This document shows positions 46,133 through 54,645 of a stretch of DNA of 64,000 nucleotides, one piece after another. Made by a program: the position numbers and the translations under genes. Numbering within the stretch: the stretch's first letter is position 1; each line of letters starts with the position of its first letter. Origin of the DNA: Muribaculaceae bacterium (GTDB lineage Bacteria > Bacteroidota > Bacteroidia > Bacteroidales > Muribaculaceae); NCBI GenBank assembly GCA_022510425.1, contig JAFLTO010000002.1:124001-188000 (forward strand), written 5' to 3'. The notes below the pieces were generated by a model that worked only from the letters and a program-made list of their open reading frames with translations, was not told the origin of the DNA and did no database searches.

Positions 46133-48067
46133 ATGATAAAAATAACTTTCCCCGACGGAAACATACGGGAATATAAAAAAGGAACCACTCCTTTCCAAAT
46201 AGCAGAAAGCATCTCACCACGCTTTGCGGCGGATGTGCTTGCAGCTCATGTTAATGGTGAAAAATGGGATATCTCACGTCCTATTAATGAAGATGCTTCA
46301 ATCGAACTCTTCAAGTGGGACGCCGAAGAAGGAAAGCACGCATTCTGGCACTCCTCCGCACATCTCCTTGCCGAAGCTCTGCAGGAACTCTATCCGGGCG
46401 TGAAATTCGGTATCGGCCCGGCAATTGAAAACGGTTTTTACTACGACGTAGACCTTGGCGATAGAAAATTGTCTTCTGAAGATTTCGACAAGATCGAAAA
46501 GAAAATGATGGAAATCGTGGGTCGTAAACAAGATATCGTTAGAAGCGATATCTCAAAGCAGGATGCGCTAAAGATGTTTGGCGACCGTGGCGAAGTATAT
46601 AAATGTGAACTTATAAGCGAACTTGCTGACGGCACAATCACAACATATTCTCAAGGTGGATTCACCGACCTTTGTCGTGGGCCACACCTTCCCAATATGT
46701 CTCCCATCAAAGCCGCTAAGGTTATGAGTATCGCAGGGGCATACTGGCGTGGTGACGAAAAAAGAGACCAGCTAACCCGTGTTTACGGTATCACATTCCC
46801 GAAAAAGAAAATGCTTGATGAATATCTTGCACTTCTCGAGGAAGCCAAGAAACGCGACCACCGCAAACTTGGCAAGGAAATGGAACTCTTTACTTTCTCA
46901 CAGACGGTGGGACAAGGGCTGCCTCTTTGGCTCCCTAAAGGAGCTGCCCTTCGCGATCGTCTCGAACAGTTCCTTCGCAAGATCCAGAAAAAAGCCGGCT
47001 ATCTCCAGGTTATAACACCGCATATCGGTAACAAGAACCTTTATGTAACCTCCGGTCACTGGGCTAAATACGGAAAGGATTCATTCCAACCAATCAAAAC
47101 TCCGGAAGAGGGCGAGGAATATATGCTCAAACCAATGAACTGTCCTCACCACTGCGAGATTTATAAATCAAGCCCGAGAAGTTATCGTGACCTCCCATTG
47201 CGTCTTGCAGAATTCGGAACTGTCTACCGTTACGAACAAAGCGGAGAACTCCACGGACTCACTCGTGTGCGAGGATTCACTCAAGATGATGCCCATATTT
47301 TCTGTACTCCCGATCAGATCAAAGGTGAATTCCTGAAGGTGATGGATATTATCCTTTACATCTTCAAAGCTCTTGATTTCAAAGACTTTGAGGCTCAGAT
47401 TTCCCTTAGAGACCCAAACAATAAAGAGAAATATATCGGTAGCGATGAAAACTGGGAGAAAGCACAGAACGCCATAATCGAAGCTTGCGAAGAAAAGGGA
47501 TTGAAAGCTAAGCAGGTGGAAGGCGAAGCTGCTTTCTATGGACCTAAACTCGACTTCATGGTTAAGGATGCTATCGGGCGTCGTTGGCAATTGGGTACTA
47601 TCCAGGTTGACTACAACCTTCCCGAAAGATTCGACCTCGAATTCACCGGCAGCGACAACCAGAAACACCGTCCGGTCATGATTCATCGAGCACCATTCGG
47701 TTCAATGGAACGTTTTGTGGCAGTACTGCTTGAGCACACCGCCGGGAAACTCCCTCTATGGCTTATCCCCGAACAGGCTGTAGTGCTCCCTATCAGCGAG
47801 AAATTCAACGACTATGCCCAGAAAGTGGTCAAAGAACTCGACGAGCAAGGCATCAGAGCTTTCGTTGACGATCGTAATGAGAAAATAGGAAAGAAAATTC
47901 GTGACAACGAACTTAAAAAAGTGCCTTATCTGCTCATAGTAGGTGAAAAAGAAGCACAAAATGACGAAGTTTCTGTAAGAAAACAGGGTGAAGGAGATAA
48001 AGGTTCGATGAAAATCATTAACTTTGCCGAGCATTTGAATAATGAGATTCAAAACATGATTGGTTAA
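46133..48067 (+). CDS. thrS: Threonine-tRNA ligase
   Basis: 644 residues. It charges tRNA-Thr. The N-terminal TGS domain (1-62) is followed by the editing domain with [11 protein letters not shown] (HxxxH zinc motif, near 73-83), the class II core with [10 protein letters not shown] (zinc Cys and His, near 336-345) and [21 protein letters not shown], and the anticodon-binding domain. The length is typical. It leads the thrS-infC-rpmI-rplT cluster, a classic bacterial order. Confidence 0.97.
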   Translation: MIKITFPDGNIREYKKGTTPFQIAESISPRFAADVLAAHVNGEKWDISRPINEDASIELFKWDAEEGKHAFWHSSAHLLAEALQELYPGVKFGIGPAIENGFYYDVDLGDRKLSSEDFDKIEKKMMEIVGRKQDIVRSDISKQDALKMFGDRGEVYKCELISELADGTITTYSQGGFTDLCRGPHLPNMSPIKAAKVMSIAGAYWRGDEKRDQLTRVYGITFPKKKMLDEYLALLEEAKKRDHRKLGKEMELFTFSQTVGQGLPLWLPKGAALRDRLEQFLRKIQKKAGYLQVITPHIGNKNLYVTSGHWAKYGKDSFQPIKTPEEGEEYMLKPMNCPHHCEIYKSSPRSYRDLPLRLAEFGTVYRYEQSGELHGLTRVRGFTQDDAHIFCTPDQIKGEFLKVMDIILYIFKALDFKDFEAQISLRDPNNKEKYIGSDENWEKAQNAIIEACEEKGLKAKQVEGEAAFYGPKLDFMVKDAIGRRWQLGTIQVDYNLPERFDLEFTGSDNQKHRPVMIHRAPFGSMERFVAVLLEHTAGKLPLWLIPEQAVVLPISEKFNDYAQKVVKELDEQGIRAFVDDRNEKIGKKIRDNELKKVPYLLIVGEKEAQNDEVSVRKQGEGDKGSMKIINFAEHLNNEIQNMIG

Positions 48068-48099
48068 ACTAAAAAAAGATTTACGCATAAAAGGACTTA

Positions 48100-48771
48100 A
48101 TGGAAAAAAAACCACAATTTACAGGGCCAAAACGTCCCGCAGGACCCACCAATAACCGTCCGGGACAACCTACCGACCAAAATGATCGCCAGCGTCGTGG
48201 CAATAACGACCGCAACAGCAAAGACCCTTACAGTGTGAATGAAGCTATCACAGCTCGTGAGGTAAGACTTGTCGGCGACAATGTGGAACAAGGTATATAC
48301 CCTATCTCTAAAGCCCTTGATATAGCAAGAGATCTTGAGTTAGACCTCATCGAAATCTCTCCAAATGCAGAACCACCCGTTTGCCGTGTTCTGGATTATC
48401 AAAAATTCCTTTACCAACAGCGCAAACGCCTTAAAGAACAAAAACAGAAAGCGGCCAAAGTAGTAGTCAAGGAAATCAGATTTGGACCTCAAACCGATGA
48501 TCATGACTATAACTTCAAACTGAAACATGCTATCGGATTCCTTAAAGAGGGATCTAAAGTGAAAGCTTACGTTTTCTTCCGCGGACGTTCTATCCTTTTC
48601 AAGGAGCAAGGGGAAGTATTGCTACTTCGTTTCGCCAACGACTTGGAAGAATATGGTAAAGTGGAAATGATGCCGGTGCTCGAAGGAAAAAGAATGACTA
48701 TCATGATTTCTCCAATCAAACCGGGTCAGAAAAAAGAAAATAAAGAAAATAAAGAAAATAAAGAAAAATAA
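48100..48771 (+). CDS. infC: Translation initiation factor IF-3
   Basis: 223 residues, longer than E. coli IF-3 (180). It binds the 30S subunit and checks start codons. A 45-residue Asn/Arg/Pro-rich N-terminal extension precedes the standard N-domain ([13 protein letters not shown]), and the C-domain ends in [15 protein letters not shown]. The tail is a simple [12 protein letters not shown] run encoded by 9-bp repeats. The start here is a plain ATG, unlike the AUU used for self-control in E. coli. Confidence 0.96.
   Translation: MEKKPQFTGPKRPAGPTNNRPGQPTDQNDRQRRGNNDRNSKDPYSVNEAITAREVRLVGDNVEQGIYPISKALDIARDLELDLIEISPNAEPPVCRVLDYQKFLYQQRKRLKEQKQKAAKVVVKEIRFGPQTDDHDYNFKLKHAIGFLKEGSKVKAYVFFRGRSILFKEQGEVLLLRFANDLEEYGKVEMMPVLEGKRMTIMISPIKPGQKKENKENKENKEK
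48733..48768 (+). repeat. 9-bp tandem repeat at the 3' end of infC
   Basis: AAAGAAAAT-type units repeat about four times, adding Lys-Glu-Asn triplets to the IF-3 tail. Copy number could change by slippage without breaking the frame. Confidence 0.85.
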
Positions 48772-48828
48772 GTAGACCGTAGGCACTCTGTGCCGAGGTG
48801 ATTTTTAAACAACTAAATTTTTTAACAA

Positions 48829-49026
48829 ATGCCAAAGGTAAAGACCAATGCCGCGTCTAAGAAGCGTTTTGCGCTCACCGGCACAGGGAAAATCAAAAGG
48901 AAACACGCTTATCACAGCCACATCCTGACTAAGAAGTCTAAAAAACGTAAGAGAAACCTCGACCACACCACTCTCGTGGCTGATGCTAACTCTAAACAAG
49001 TGCGCGACCTTCTTAACCTCAGATAA
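48829..49026 (+). CDS. rpmI: 50S ribosomal protein L35
   Basis: 65 very basic residues beginning [20 protein letters not shown] with the family signature and [20 protein letters not shown]. It is a component of the large subunit. It lies between infC and rplT as in most bacteria. The 57-bp gap after infC holds a short GC-rich repeat (GTAGGCACTCTGTGCC). Confidence 0.97.
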   Translation: MPKVKTNAASKKRFALTGTGKIKRKHAYHSHILTKKSKKRKRNLDHTTLVADANSKQVRDLLNLR

Positions 49027-49062
49027 TCGGGGTGAATTTCCTTCAACAATTTTTTATTAACC

Positions 49063-49108
49063 GGACCTACAGCCGATAAGAGCAATAAATAATTAGCCGC
49101 TGTAGTCC
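49063..49108 (+). promoter_or_regulatory. Hairpin between rpmI and rplT (possible L20 autoregulation site)
   Basis: GGACCTACAGC (49063-49073) pairs with GCTGTAGTCC (49099-49108), 10 bp with one bulged C. It ends 15 nt before the rplT start. L20 represses its own operon through RNA structures in other bacteria, so this is a candidate site; the match is structural only. Confidence 0.5.
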
Positions 49109-49123
49109 AAAAACGAAACTAAA

Positions 49124-49468
49124 ATGCCAAGATCAGTAAACCACGTTGCCTCAAGGGCAAAGAGAAAGAAAATATTGAAACTCACACGAGGTTACTTCGG
49201 TAGCCGTAGAAACGTGTGGACCGTTGCCAAGAACACTTGGGAAAAGGGTCTTACCTATGCTTACCGCGACCGCAAGCAAAAGAAACGCAATTTCCGTGCT
49301 CTCTGGATTCAAAGAATCAATGCTGCAGCACGTATGGAAGGCCTTTCTTATTCTCAACTTATGGGTCTTATTCATAAAGCAGGTATCGAAATCAACCGCA
49401 AGGTGCTCGCTGACCTCGCTATGAACAATCCCGCCGCGTTCAAAGCTATCGTTGACAAAGTGAAATAA
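49124..49468 (+). CDS. rplT: 50S ribosomal protein L20
   Basis: 114 basic residues beginning [20 protein letters not shown], with [17 protein letters not shown] and the C-terminal globular part ([20 protein letters not shown]). It is an early assembly protein of the large subunit and the usual autoregulator of this operon. A strong terminator follows. Confidence 0.98.
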   Translation: MPRSVNHVASRAKRKKILKLTRGYFGSRRNVWTVAKNTWEKGLTYAYRDRKQKKRNFRALWIQRINAAARMEGLSYSQLMGLIHKAGIEINRKVLADLAMNNPAAFKAIVDKVK

Positions 49469-49506
49469 CCAAATTGTCATAATTAGAAATTTTTATTGAT
49501 TGAATA

Positions 49507-49545
49507 AGAAACGCGTCGTAGGGATATGACGCGTTTCTTTTTTAT
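49507..49545 (+). terminator. Intrinsic terminator after rplT
   Basis: AAGAAACGCGTC (49507-49518) is a perfect complement of GACGCGTTTCTT (49528-49539), followed by TTTTATTTT. Confidence 0.92.
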
Positions 49546-49586
49546 TTTCGAAATATTCTCTAACTTTTTTTATTAGAATTAATCTG

Positions 49587-49594
49587 TATCTTTG
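49587..49594 (+). promoter_or_regulatory. Promoter -7 box for the TPR gene, close to the start codon
   Basis: TATCTTTG at 49587-49594 is followed by CATT and the ATG at 49599, only 4 nt later. Transcription would begin at or next to the start codon. Confidence 0.55.
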
Positions 49595-49598
49595 CATT

Positions 49599-51656
49599 AT
49601 GCGAAAAGGTCCCGCCAAATATCTAATATTTATTATCGTCTCTTTGATTTCTTTCGCTATGCCGAATGGCTCTAAAGCTCAAATAAATGCAGAGCAGGTT
49701 TTAACTATCGGAAGAAACGTACTTTCTATGGACGATTATATGCTCGCAATTCAATATTTCAATCAAGCCATCAAGGCAAAGCCTTATCTTTCCGACCCTT
49801 ATTTCTTCAGGGCATTAGCAAAGCTTAATCTCGATGATTACGCCGGTGCTGAAGCCGATTGCGACATGGCTATACTCAACAACAAATTCAAGACGGAGGC
49901 CTACAAACTCAGAGGATTCGCACGTCAGGTTCAGGGAAAGGATTCCTTGGCCGTGGAAGATTACAATATAGGGCTTTCTTACAATCCTCTCGACAAGAAT
50001 TTCCTTTTCTATAAAGCATTAGCCCTGACTGAACTAAAAAAATATGATGAGGCTGATTCCACTTTCAATGTCTTGCTGAGACAATATCCCCGTTTCGACA
50101 GCGGATACACTGCCCGGGCACGACTCGAATTAGAAAGGAACGACACAACAGCCGCCCTCGATGACATAGAGAAATCTCTTTCCATCACAAAAGCTGAAAT
50201 CAATCCCTATCTTATGAAGGCTGAGATCTATTGGAAGCGTCAGGATTGGCAAAATGCCGGATCAGCTATAGATGCTGCTATAAGATTGCGTCCCGAGCTC
50301 CCTGACTTATACGTTAACAGGGCTTTCGTTAGATATAATTCTGATGATTTCTTCGGAGCAATGAGTGATTATAACTATGCCATAGAAATTGATCCCGACA
50401 ACAGTGCCGCATATTTCAACAGGGGCCTTCTTCGGTATGAAGTAAAAGACCTTGAAAAGGCAGAACAGGATATGACTCAAGTGATCCGACTCAATCCTGA
50501 GAACGTGCACGCTTATTTCAACCGTGGACTCATAGAACTGGAAGAAGAAAAGAATAAAGAAGCTTTGGCCGATTTCAGGATTATAGAGCAAAAATATCCC
50601 CGCTTCTATCCTATCTATTATGCGATGGCAGAGGCGGAAAGAAATTTGGGCAACAACCGGCAGGCTGCTTTTCTTATTCACAAGGGTGAGGAACTGGTGG
50701 AAGGATATGTTAACGACCCTGAAAAGAATCCTCTTGACCGGCCGGCCATAGCAGCTTCTCAAACCCACTCTGTGAATAGAAACGGAGAAGATACTGATGA
50801 ATCAGAAACTGAAGTGATGGAACGTTTCAACCATCTTGTCACTATCTCTCAACCGGCTGAAGATAATCTTTCATATAATGAAAAGATAAAGGGAAGGGTG
50901 CAGGACAGAAATGTTAATGTGGAGATGGAACCATCTTATGCCCTCACTCTCGCAGTGCCTGCAGAAACCTTGAAAACTCTGTCGAATTATTTCCGGGAAC
51001 TTGACGATCTAAACCAAATGAGGATCTTAAATCATACCATATATCTCAGTCCCGGTTTGGCTTCAGCCAATTATGGTGATATGATGACAGAACTTTTCGA
51101 TATAAGTTCCCGGATGGAAGCACGAAACGGAACCAACATGCGACCTGCCGATTATCTTTTGTTAGGCATCACAGAAACTATGCTCAGAAACTATCCTGCT
51201 GCATTGCAAAATCTTGATGCAGCCATTGCAGCCAATCCACAATTCACTGTAGCTTTCATGGCACGCGGCTATGCCAGATATGCAAACGCACTTTCCGACA
51301 TGAAAATCTCCAGTGAAAATAAAAACGAGGAAGAGGCTTTCCTTGACCGTAATGCTTACACCACTCTTCTTCAAGAAGCACTCGCAGACTATGACAAAGT
51401 GCTAAGTCTTAATCCCCGTGTGGTGTTTGCTTGGTTCAATAAAGGCAACATATACTATGAAGCCCAAGATTACACTTCTGCCATGCAGGCTTATTCGGAA
51501 GCTATAAAAATAGATCCGGAATTCGGTGAGGCCTATTTCAACCGTGGATTGGCCTACCTTAATTCCGGAAATAAAGCCCAAGCCTTTTCCGATCTCTCAA
51601 AAGCCGGAGAACTTGGTGTAATCCCCTCCTATAATATACTGAAACGTATGAAATAA
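49599..51656 (+). CDS. Secreted tetratricopeptide-repeat protein
   Basis: 685 residues. A signal peptide (about 1-27, ending SKAQ) is followed by about nine TPRs between 35 and 375, a poorly conserved middle (380-510) and three or more TPRs at 515-685 (for example PDNSAAYFNRGLLRYEVKDL and PEFGEAYFNRGLAYLNSGNK). It should act as a periplasmic scaffold for protein contacts. No enzymatic domain is visible. Its start lies 4 nt after a promoter box, so the mRNA may be leaderless. A G-free spacer and a terminator follow. Confidence 0.9.
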   Translation: MRKGPAKYLIFIIVSLISFAMPNGSKAQINAEQVLTIGRNVLSMDDYMLAIQYFNQAIKAKPYLSDPYFFRALAKLNLDDYAGAEADCDMAILNNKFKTEAYKLRGFARQVQGKDSLAVEDYNIGLSYNPLDKNFLFYKALALTELKKYDEADSTFNVLLRQYPRFDSGYTARARLELERNDTTAALDDIEKSLSITKAEINPYLMKAEIYWKRQDWQNAGSAIDAAIRLRPELPDLYVNRAFVRYNSDDFFGAMSDYNYAIEIDPDNSAAYFNRGLLRYEVKDLEKAEQDMTQVIRLNPENVHAYFNRGLIELEEEKNKEALADFRIIEQKYPRFYPIYYAMAEAERNLGNNRQAAFLIHKGEELVEGYVNDPEKNPLDRPAIAASQTHSVNRNGEDTDESETEVMERFNHLVTISQPAEDNLSYNEKIKGRVQDRNVNVEMEPSYALTLAVPAETLKTLSNYFRELDDLNQMRILNHTIYLSPGLASANYGDMMTELFDISSRMEARNGTNMRPADYLLLGITETMLRNYPAALQNLDAAIAANPQFTVAFMARGYARYANALSDMKISSENKNEEEAFLDRNAYTTLLQEALADYDKVLSLNPRVVFAWFNKGNIYYEAQDYTSAMQAYSEAIKIDPEFGEAYFNRGLAYLNSGNKAQAFSDLSKAGELGVIPSYNILKRMK

Positions 51657-51700
51657 ACCCCCTTTACATAATCCCCAATCCCTAATACCCAATACCTAAA
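51657..51700 (+). repeat. G-free CCC-rich spacer, copy 6
   Basis: 44 bp without G on the plus strand (AATCCCC, AATCCCT, AATACCC units) between the TPR stop and a terminator. Confidence 0.7.
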
Positions 51701-51727
51701 AAAAGCAGGCTTGACGCCTGCTTTTCT
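51701..51727. terminator. Bidirectional terminator between TPR and L25 genes
   Basis: AAAAGCAGGC and GCCTGCTTTT (ending 51727) form a perfect 10-bp stem with a 5-nt loop, with A runs on one side and T runs on the other, so it works in both directions. Confidence 0.88.
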
Positions 51728-51728
51728 T

Positions 51729-52427
51729 TTATCCTTCTGCTTTGGCTTGAGCACCACGGGCTGCTCTCGTGAGCTGTACCGCACAAACCACTGCATTCTT
51801 AGCGTTGATCAATTCAAGTCCATCGAAATGGAGGTCGCCTACCTGAATACTCTTACCGAGACCAAGATTATCCACGTTGACTACTAATCTTTCAGGTATC
51901 TGGTCGTAGATAGCTTTAACTTTAAGCTTTCTCATTGAAAGCTGAAGCTTACCACCGGCTTTAACACCTTCTGCGTGACCCTCGATCTTGACAGGTACTT
52001 CCATTACGATTGGTTTTTCAGGACCTACTTCAAGAAAATCGATATGAAGAACATTATCCTTCACAGGTTGGAACTGAAGTTCTTTCATCACTGCTTTACG
52101 GCTTTCACCGTTGAGTGTCATGTCGATTTCGAAAATGTCAGGGGTATAGATGAGTTTTCTTACATCTTCTTCCTTTACGGCTATGTCTGTGGTGATAACG
52201 CCACGGTTCTTCTTGAGATTCTTGTCTGCCACTTTTCTTCCTTTGGCATCCTTCACTACATCAATCTCAACGATTCTTTCACCCGGTTTGAGAGTACCGG
52301 TGAAAGGAAGATCTACGATCTTACCGCCGTTTAAAACTGCCGGAATCTTACCCTCCGCACGGAGAGCCTTAAGAGACTTCTTCCCTACAACGGGACGTGC
52401 CTCAGCATTTAATGCAAATTTTTTCAT
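51729..52427 (-). CDS. rplY: 50S ribosomal protein L25/general stress protein Ctc
   Basis: 232 residues of the two-domain Ctc type, which binds 5S rRNA. The N-domain begins MKKFALNAEARPVVGKKSLK and the TL5-like C-domain holds LHIDFLEVGPEKPIVMEVPV. Compared with typical L25/Ctc proteins (about 190-200 residues) there is an insert of some 35-40 residues between AVLNGGK and LIYTPDIFEID, roughly 37-85, and a short Ala-rich tail. The 5' leader carries a hairpin and a good promoter. Confidence 0.9.
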   Translation of the reverse strand: MKKFALNAEARPVVGKKSLKALRAEGKIPAVLNGGKIVDLPFTGTLKPGERIVEIDVVKDAKGRKVADKNLKKNRGVITTDIAVKEEDVRKLIYTPDIFEIDMTLNGESRKAVMKELQFQPVKDNVLHIDFLEVGPEKPIVMEVPVKIEGHAEGVKAGGKLQLSMRKLKVKAIYDQIPERLVVNVDNLGLGKSIQVGDLHFDGLELINAKNAVVCAVQLTRAARGAQAKAEG

Positions 52428-52478
52428 TGTTTTGTGTTACTCAAAATAAGTTATTACAAATTTCCCATCACACGAGAT

Positions 52479-52530
52479 AGTGCCTTCTCTCAAAGGCACT
52501 GCAAAATTACTTAATTTTTTCTTAATTCAA
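52479..52530 (-). promoter_or_regulatory. Promoter and leader hairpin of rplY
   Basis: On the minus strand TTG (52528-52530), 18 nt, then TAATTTTG (52502-52509). Directly at the predicted transcript start, AGTGCC and GGCACT (52495-52500 with 52479-52484) form a 6-bp hairpin with a 10-nt loop. Confidence 0.6.
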
Positions 52531-52677
52531 TATCAAATACGAAAAATCTATTCCTTTGGTTGTGGAGTAAACCCTTGCAAATTGTTTGACGAAGTTGATA
52601 GAGCTTGAGCTTGGCTTTTTGCCTGTCATCTCAAATTCTCCACCATAGGAAACATGATGAGCGGAATCGTTTACCAT
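52522..52677 (-). CDS. Small conserved-looking protein (51 residues)
   Basis: Minus-strand frame from the ATG at 52675-52677 to the TAA at 52522-52524. It begins MVNDSAHHVSYGGEFEMTGK and continues through SSINFVKQFARVYSTT to a hydrophobic end. The composition is protein-like (no run of rare residues, a plausible amphipathic helix), and I have the impression of similar small Bacteroidales proteins, but I cannot name a family. It lies between the sigma-factor terminator and the rplY promoter, whose TTG overlaps its stop. Function unknown. Confidence 0.5.
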   Translation of the reverse strand: MVNDSAHHVSYGGEFEMTGKKPSSSSINFVKQFARVYSTTKGIDFSYLILN

Positions 52678-52721
52678 AGGCAGGCTGTTTAAGGTTATAT
52701 GTTATCTGTTGTGTTATATAA

Positions 52722-52754
52722 ACAAAAAACGCAATAAAACTCGTTTTATTGCGT
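52722..52754 (-). terminator. Intrinsic terminator after the sigma factor
   Basis: ACGCAATAAAA (52729-52739) is a perfect complement of TTTTATTGCGT (52744-52754). On the minus strand it is followed by TTTTTTGTTT. Confidence 0.85.
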
Positions 52755-52843
52755 CTTCATATCCTAAAGAGAAAAATAAATTTCTTCTTTCCGGCTTGCT
52801 TTTACTTAACTATTCTCCCCTTAAAACTTACACTTTACCTTAT

Positions 52844-53434
52844 TCACGCAGTTAGAACTATTTCTTTCTCGCTGGCCATTCTACGCAAGTTCAAGATTGC
52901 ATATCTCATACGGCCAAGAGCGGTATTGATGCTCACTCCGGTCATCTCGGCTATTTCTTTGAACGATAGATTCTGATAATATCTCATGTTCAGCACTTCT
53001 CTCTGTAGCGGCGGAAGTTCTTTTATAAGATATTTCACATCTTCTCTGATCTGGTCAGACACAAGCACATCTTCGATGGTGGCCTCACAGAGTTCCTTTC
53101 TGTTGAGAATATCCACTTCCTCCAAATCAGCACTCTGATGGTTTTCCGATTTCTCCTGACGGAAAAAATCGATAATCAGATTGTGAGCGATGCGTGAGAT
53201 CCATGCCGGAAATTTTCCGTTTTCCGTGTATCTGCCCTGCTTGATTGTCAGGATTGCCTTAACAAAAGTTTCCTGGAAGATATCGTTAGCAATATCTTCA
53301 TTCTTCACAATGCGAAGAATATAATTGAAAACCCGTTCCTGATGTCTCTTAAGTAATATGTCGAATGCTTCGTTTTTCCCCTCTGCGTAAGCTTTGACCA
53401 ATTGCTCATCGGTCATTTTGGTTCTTTTTGCCAT
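52844..53434 (-). CDS. ECF-type RNA polymerase sigma factor
   Basis: 196 residues with sigma region 2 (about 22-90; DILLKRHQERVFNYILRIVK, DIFQETFVKA and WISRIAHNLIIDFFR) and region 4 (about 135-190; LPPLQREVLNMRYYQNLSFK and INTALGRMRYAILNLRR). It would direct polymerase to a subset of promoters. No anti-sigma gene is adjacent, which places it with stand-alone ECF factors of Bacteroidetes. Its own promoter is of the housekeeping type. Confidence 0.93.
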   Translation of the reverse strand: MAKRTKMTDEQLVKAYAEGKNEAFDILLKRHQERVFNYILRIVKNEDIANDIFQETFVKAILTIKQGRYTENGKFPAWISRIAHNLIIDFFRQEKSENHQSADLEEVDILNRKELCEATIEDVLVSDQIREDVKYLIKELPPLQREVLNMRYYQNLSFKEIAEMTGVSINTALGRMRYAILNLRRMASEKEIVLTA

Positions 53435-53559
53435 CCTTGTTAATCTTGATTGTTGCGTAAAGTCTTTTCGATAGGCAGTTGATGGTTTAAGTTAATGTTT
53501 GGTTGAAAAATTGTTTATTTTAATAAGGTCCGATTTTTTGTCCTTTTTGTTTGGGTATG

Positions 53560-53590
53560 CAAAATTATTCAAATTCCTTTCCAAACCCAA
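53560..53590 (-). promoter_or_regulatory. Promoter for the ECF sigma factor
   Basis: Minus strand: TTG (53588-53590), 20 nt, TAATTTTG (53560-53567). The leader is about 120 nt long, with no clear hairpin. Confidence 0.65.
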
Positions 53591-53661
53591 ATATCTATAC
53601 GTTAAAAAATATTAATAAAGTGATTTCCGTAGTCAACTTTCTAAGAAATAAACCCTTTGTT

Positions 53662-54504
53662 TCACAATTTTTGGAACACCATAGTTTCCCAATTTGACTC
53701 CGCTGATTCTTTAGCAAGTATCAAGCCATATTTCTCTGCTTCCTCTAATATTCTTGCTCTATCGCTCACCAAAAATCCGCTAAGGAATATTTTTCCCCCT
53801 GATTTTAACTTGGATACATATTTTCCAAGATTTTCTGTTATCACGTTCAGATTGATGTTGGCAAGAAAGATATCTGCCGGTTCAAGGTCGTGAAGGACTT
53901 TGTCATCCCCCACTTTCCAATCTATTTCCTCCCCATTCAAGGCTCCATTCTCCTTGGCATTCTCCAAGGCGAATTCATCAATATCTATTCCCACAGTATC
54001 TCCTGAGCCTAATTTTTTTGACAAAATTGCCAGAATACCGGTACCTGTTCCCATATCGATTACCCTCTTCCCTTTTAAAGTTTCCTCAAGCAGCATTTTC
54101 GACATTCCGGCTGTTGTGGCGTGATGACCGGTACCAAAAGCCATCTTCGGATCAATTATAATCTCGATAGGAATATCCGGAAAAGATTCATGAAACGATG
54201 AGCGGATCACGAGTCTGTCGCTTATGTGTATCGGCTGAAAATAATTTTGTTCCCATTCCTTGTTCCAATCCTCACCTTCTATTTCGGTTTCGGTCATCGT
54301 CAATTTTGATGGGATAGGGAAATCAGACAAAATTTCTTCTACGGCATTCTTGTCATACTTATCTTTCCTTACATATGCCGTCAAACCCTTCTCATCAGGT
54401 TCGAAAGTCTCGAAATCCACCTCAGCCAAGAACGCCGCCAACAAGTCTGTAATATTCTCATCGCAAGGAACCACATCAATCCTCACTGCCACATAATCAT
54501 ACAT
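53662..54504 (-). CDS. prmA: Ribosomal protein L11 methyltransferase
   Basis: 280 residues. It methylates L11 using S-adenosylmethionine. The N-terminal substrate-recognition domain (about 1-95) is followed by the Rossmann methyltransferase core: KRVIDMGTGTGILAIL (about 140-155), GIDIDEFALENAKENG and the NPPY-like substrate loop FLANINLNVI (about 212-221). MAFGTGHHATT (about 122-132) is a family signature. It stands alone on this strand. Confidence 0.95.
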   Translation of the reverse strand: MYDYVAVRIDVVPCDENITDLLAAFLAEVDFETFEPDEKGLTAYVRKDKYDKNAVEEILSDFPIPSKLTMTETEIEGEDWNKEWEQNYFQPIHISDRLVIRSSFHESFPDIPIEIIIDPKMAFGTGHHATTAGMSKMLLEETLKGKRVIDMGTGTGILAILSKKLGSGDTVGIDIDEFALENAKENGALNGEEIDWKVGDDKVLHDLEPADIFLANINLNVITENLGKYVSKLKSGGKIFLSGFLVSDRARILEEAEKYGLILAKESAESNWETMVFQKL

Positions 54505-54645
54505 ACTTTCAAATTTTTTGCAAATATACTACAAAAAAAGAAAGCCCCGACCATCACAGCCGGAGCCTTCCCTTCCTAAGCTAATTATCTCAATAAACTT
54601 CTATCTTGTCAGCAAATTTAAAATATAATTTAAAATTATAATTTT

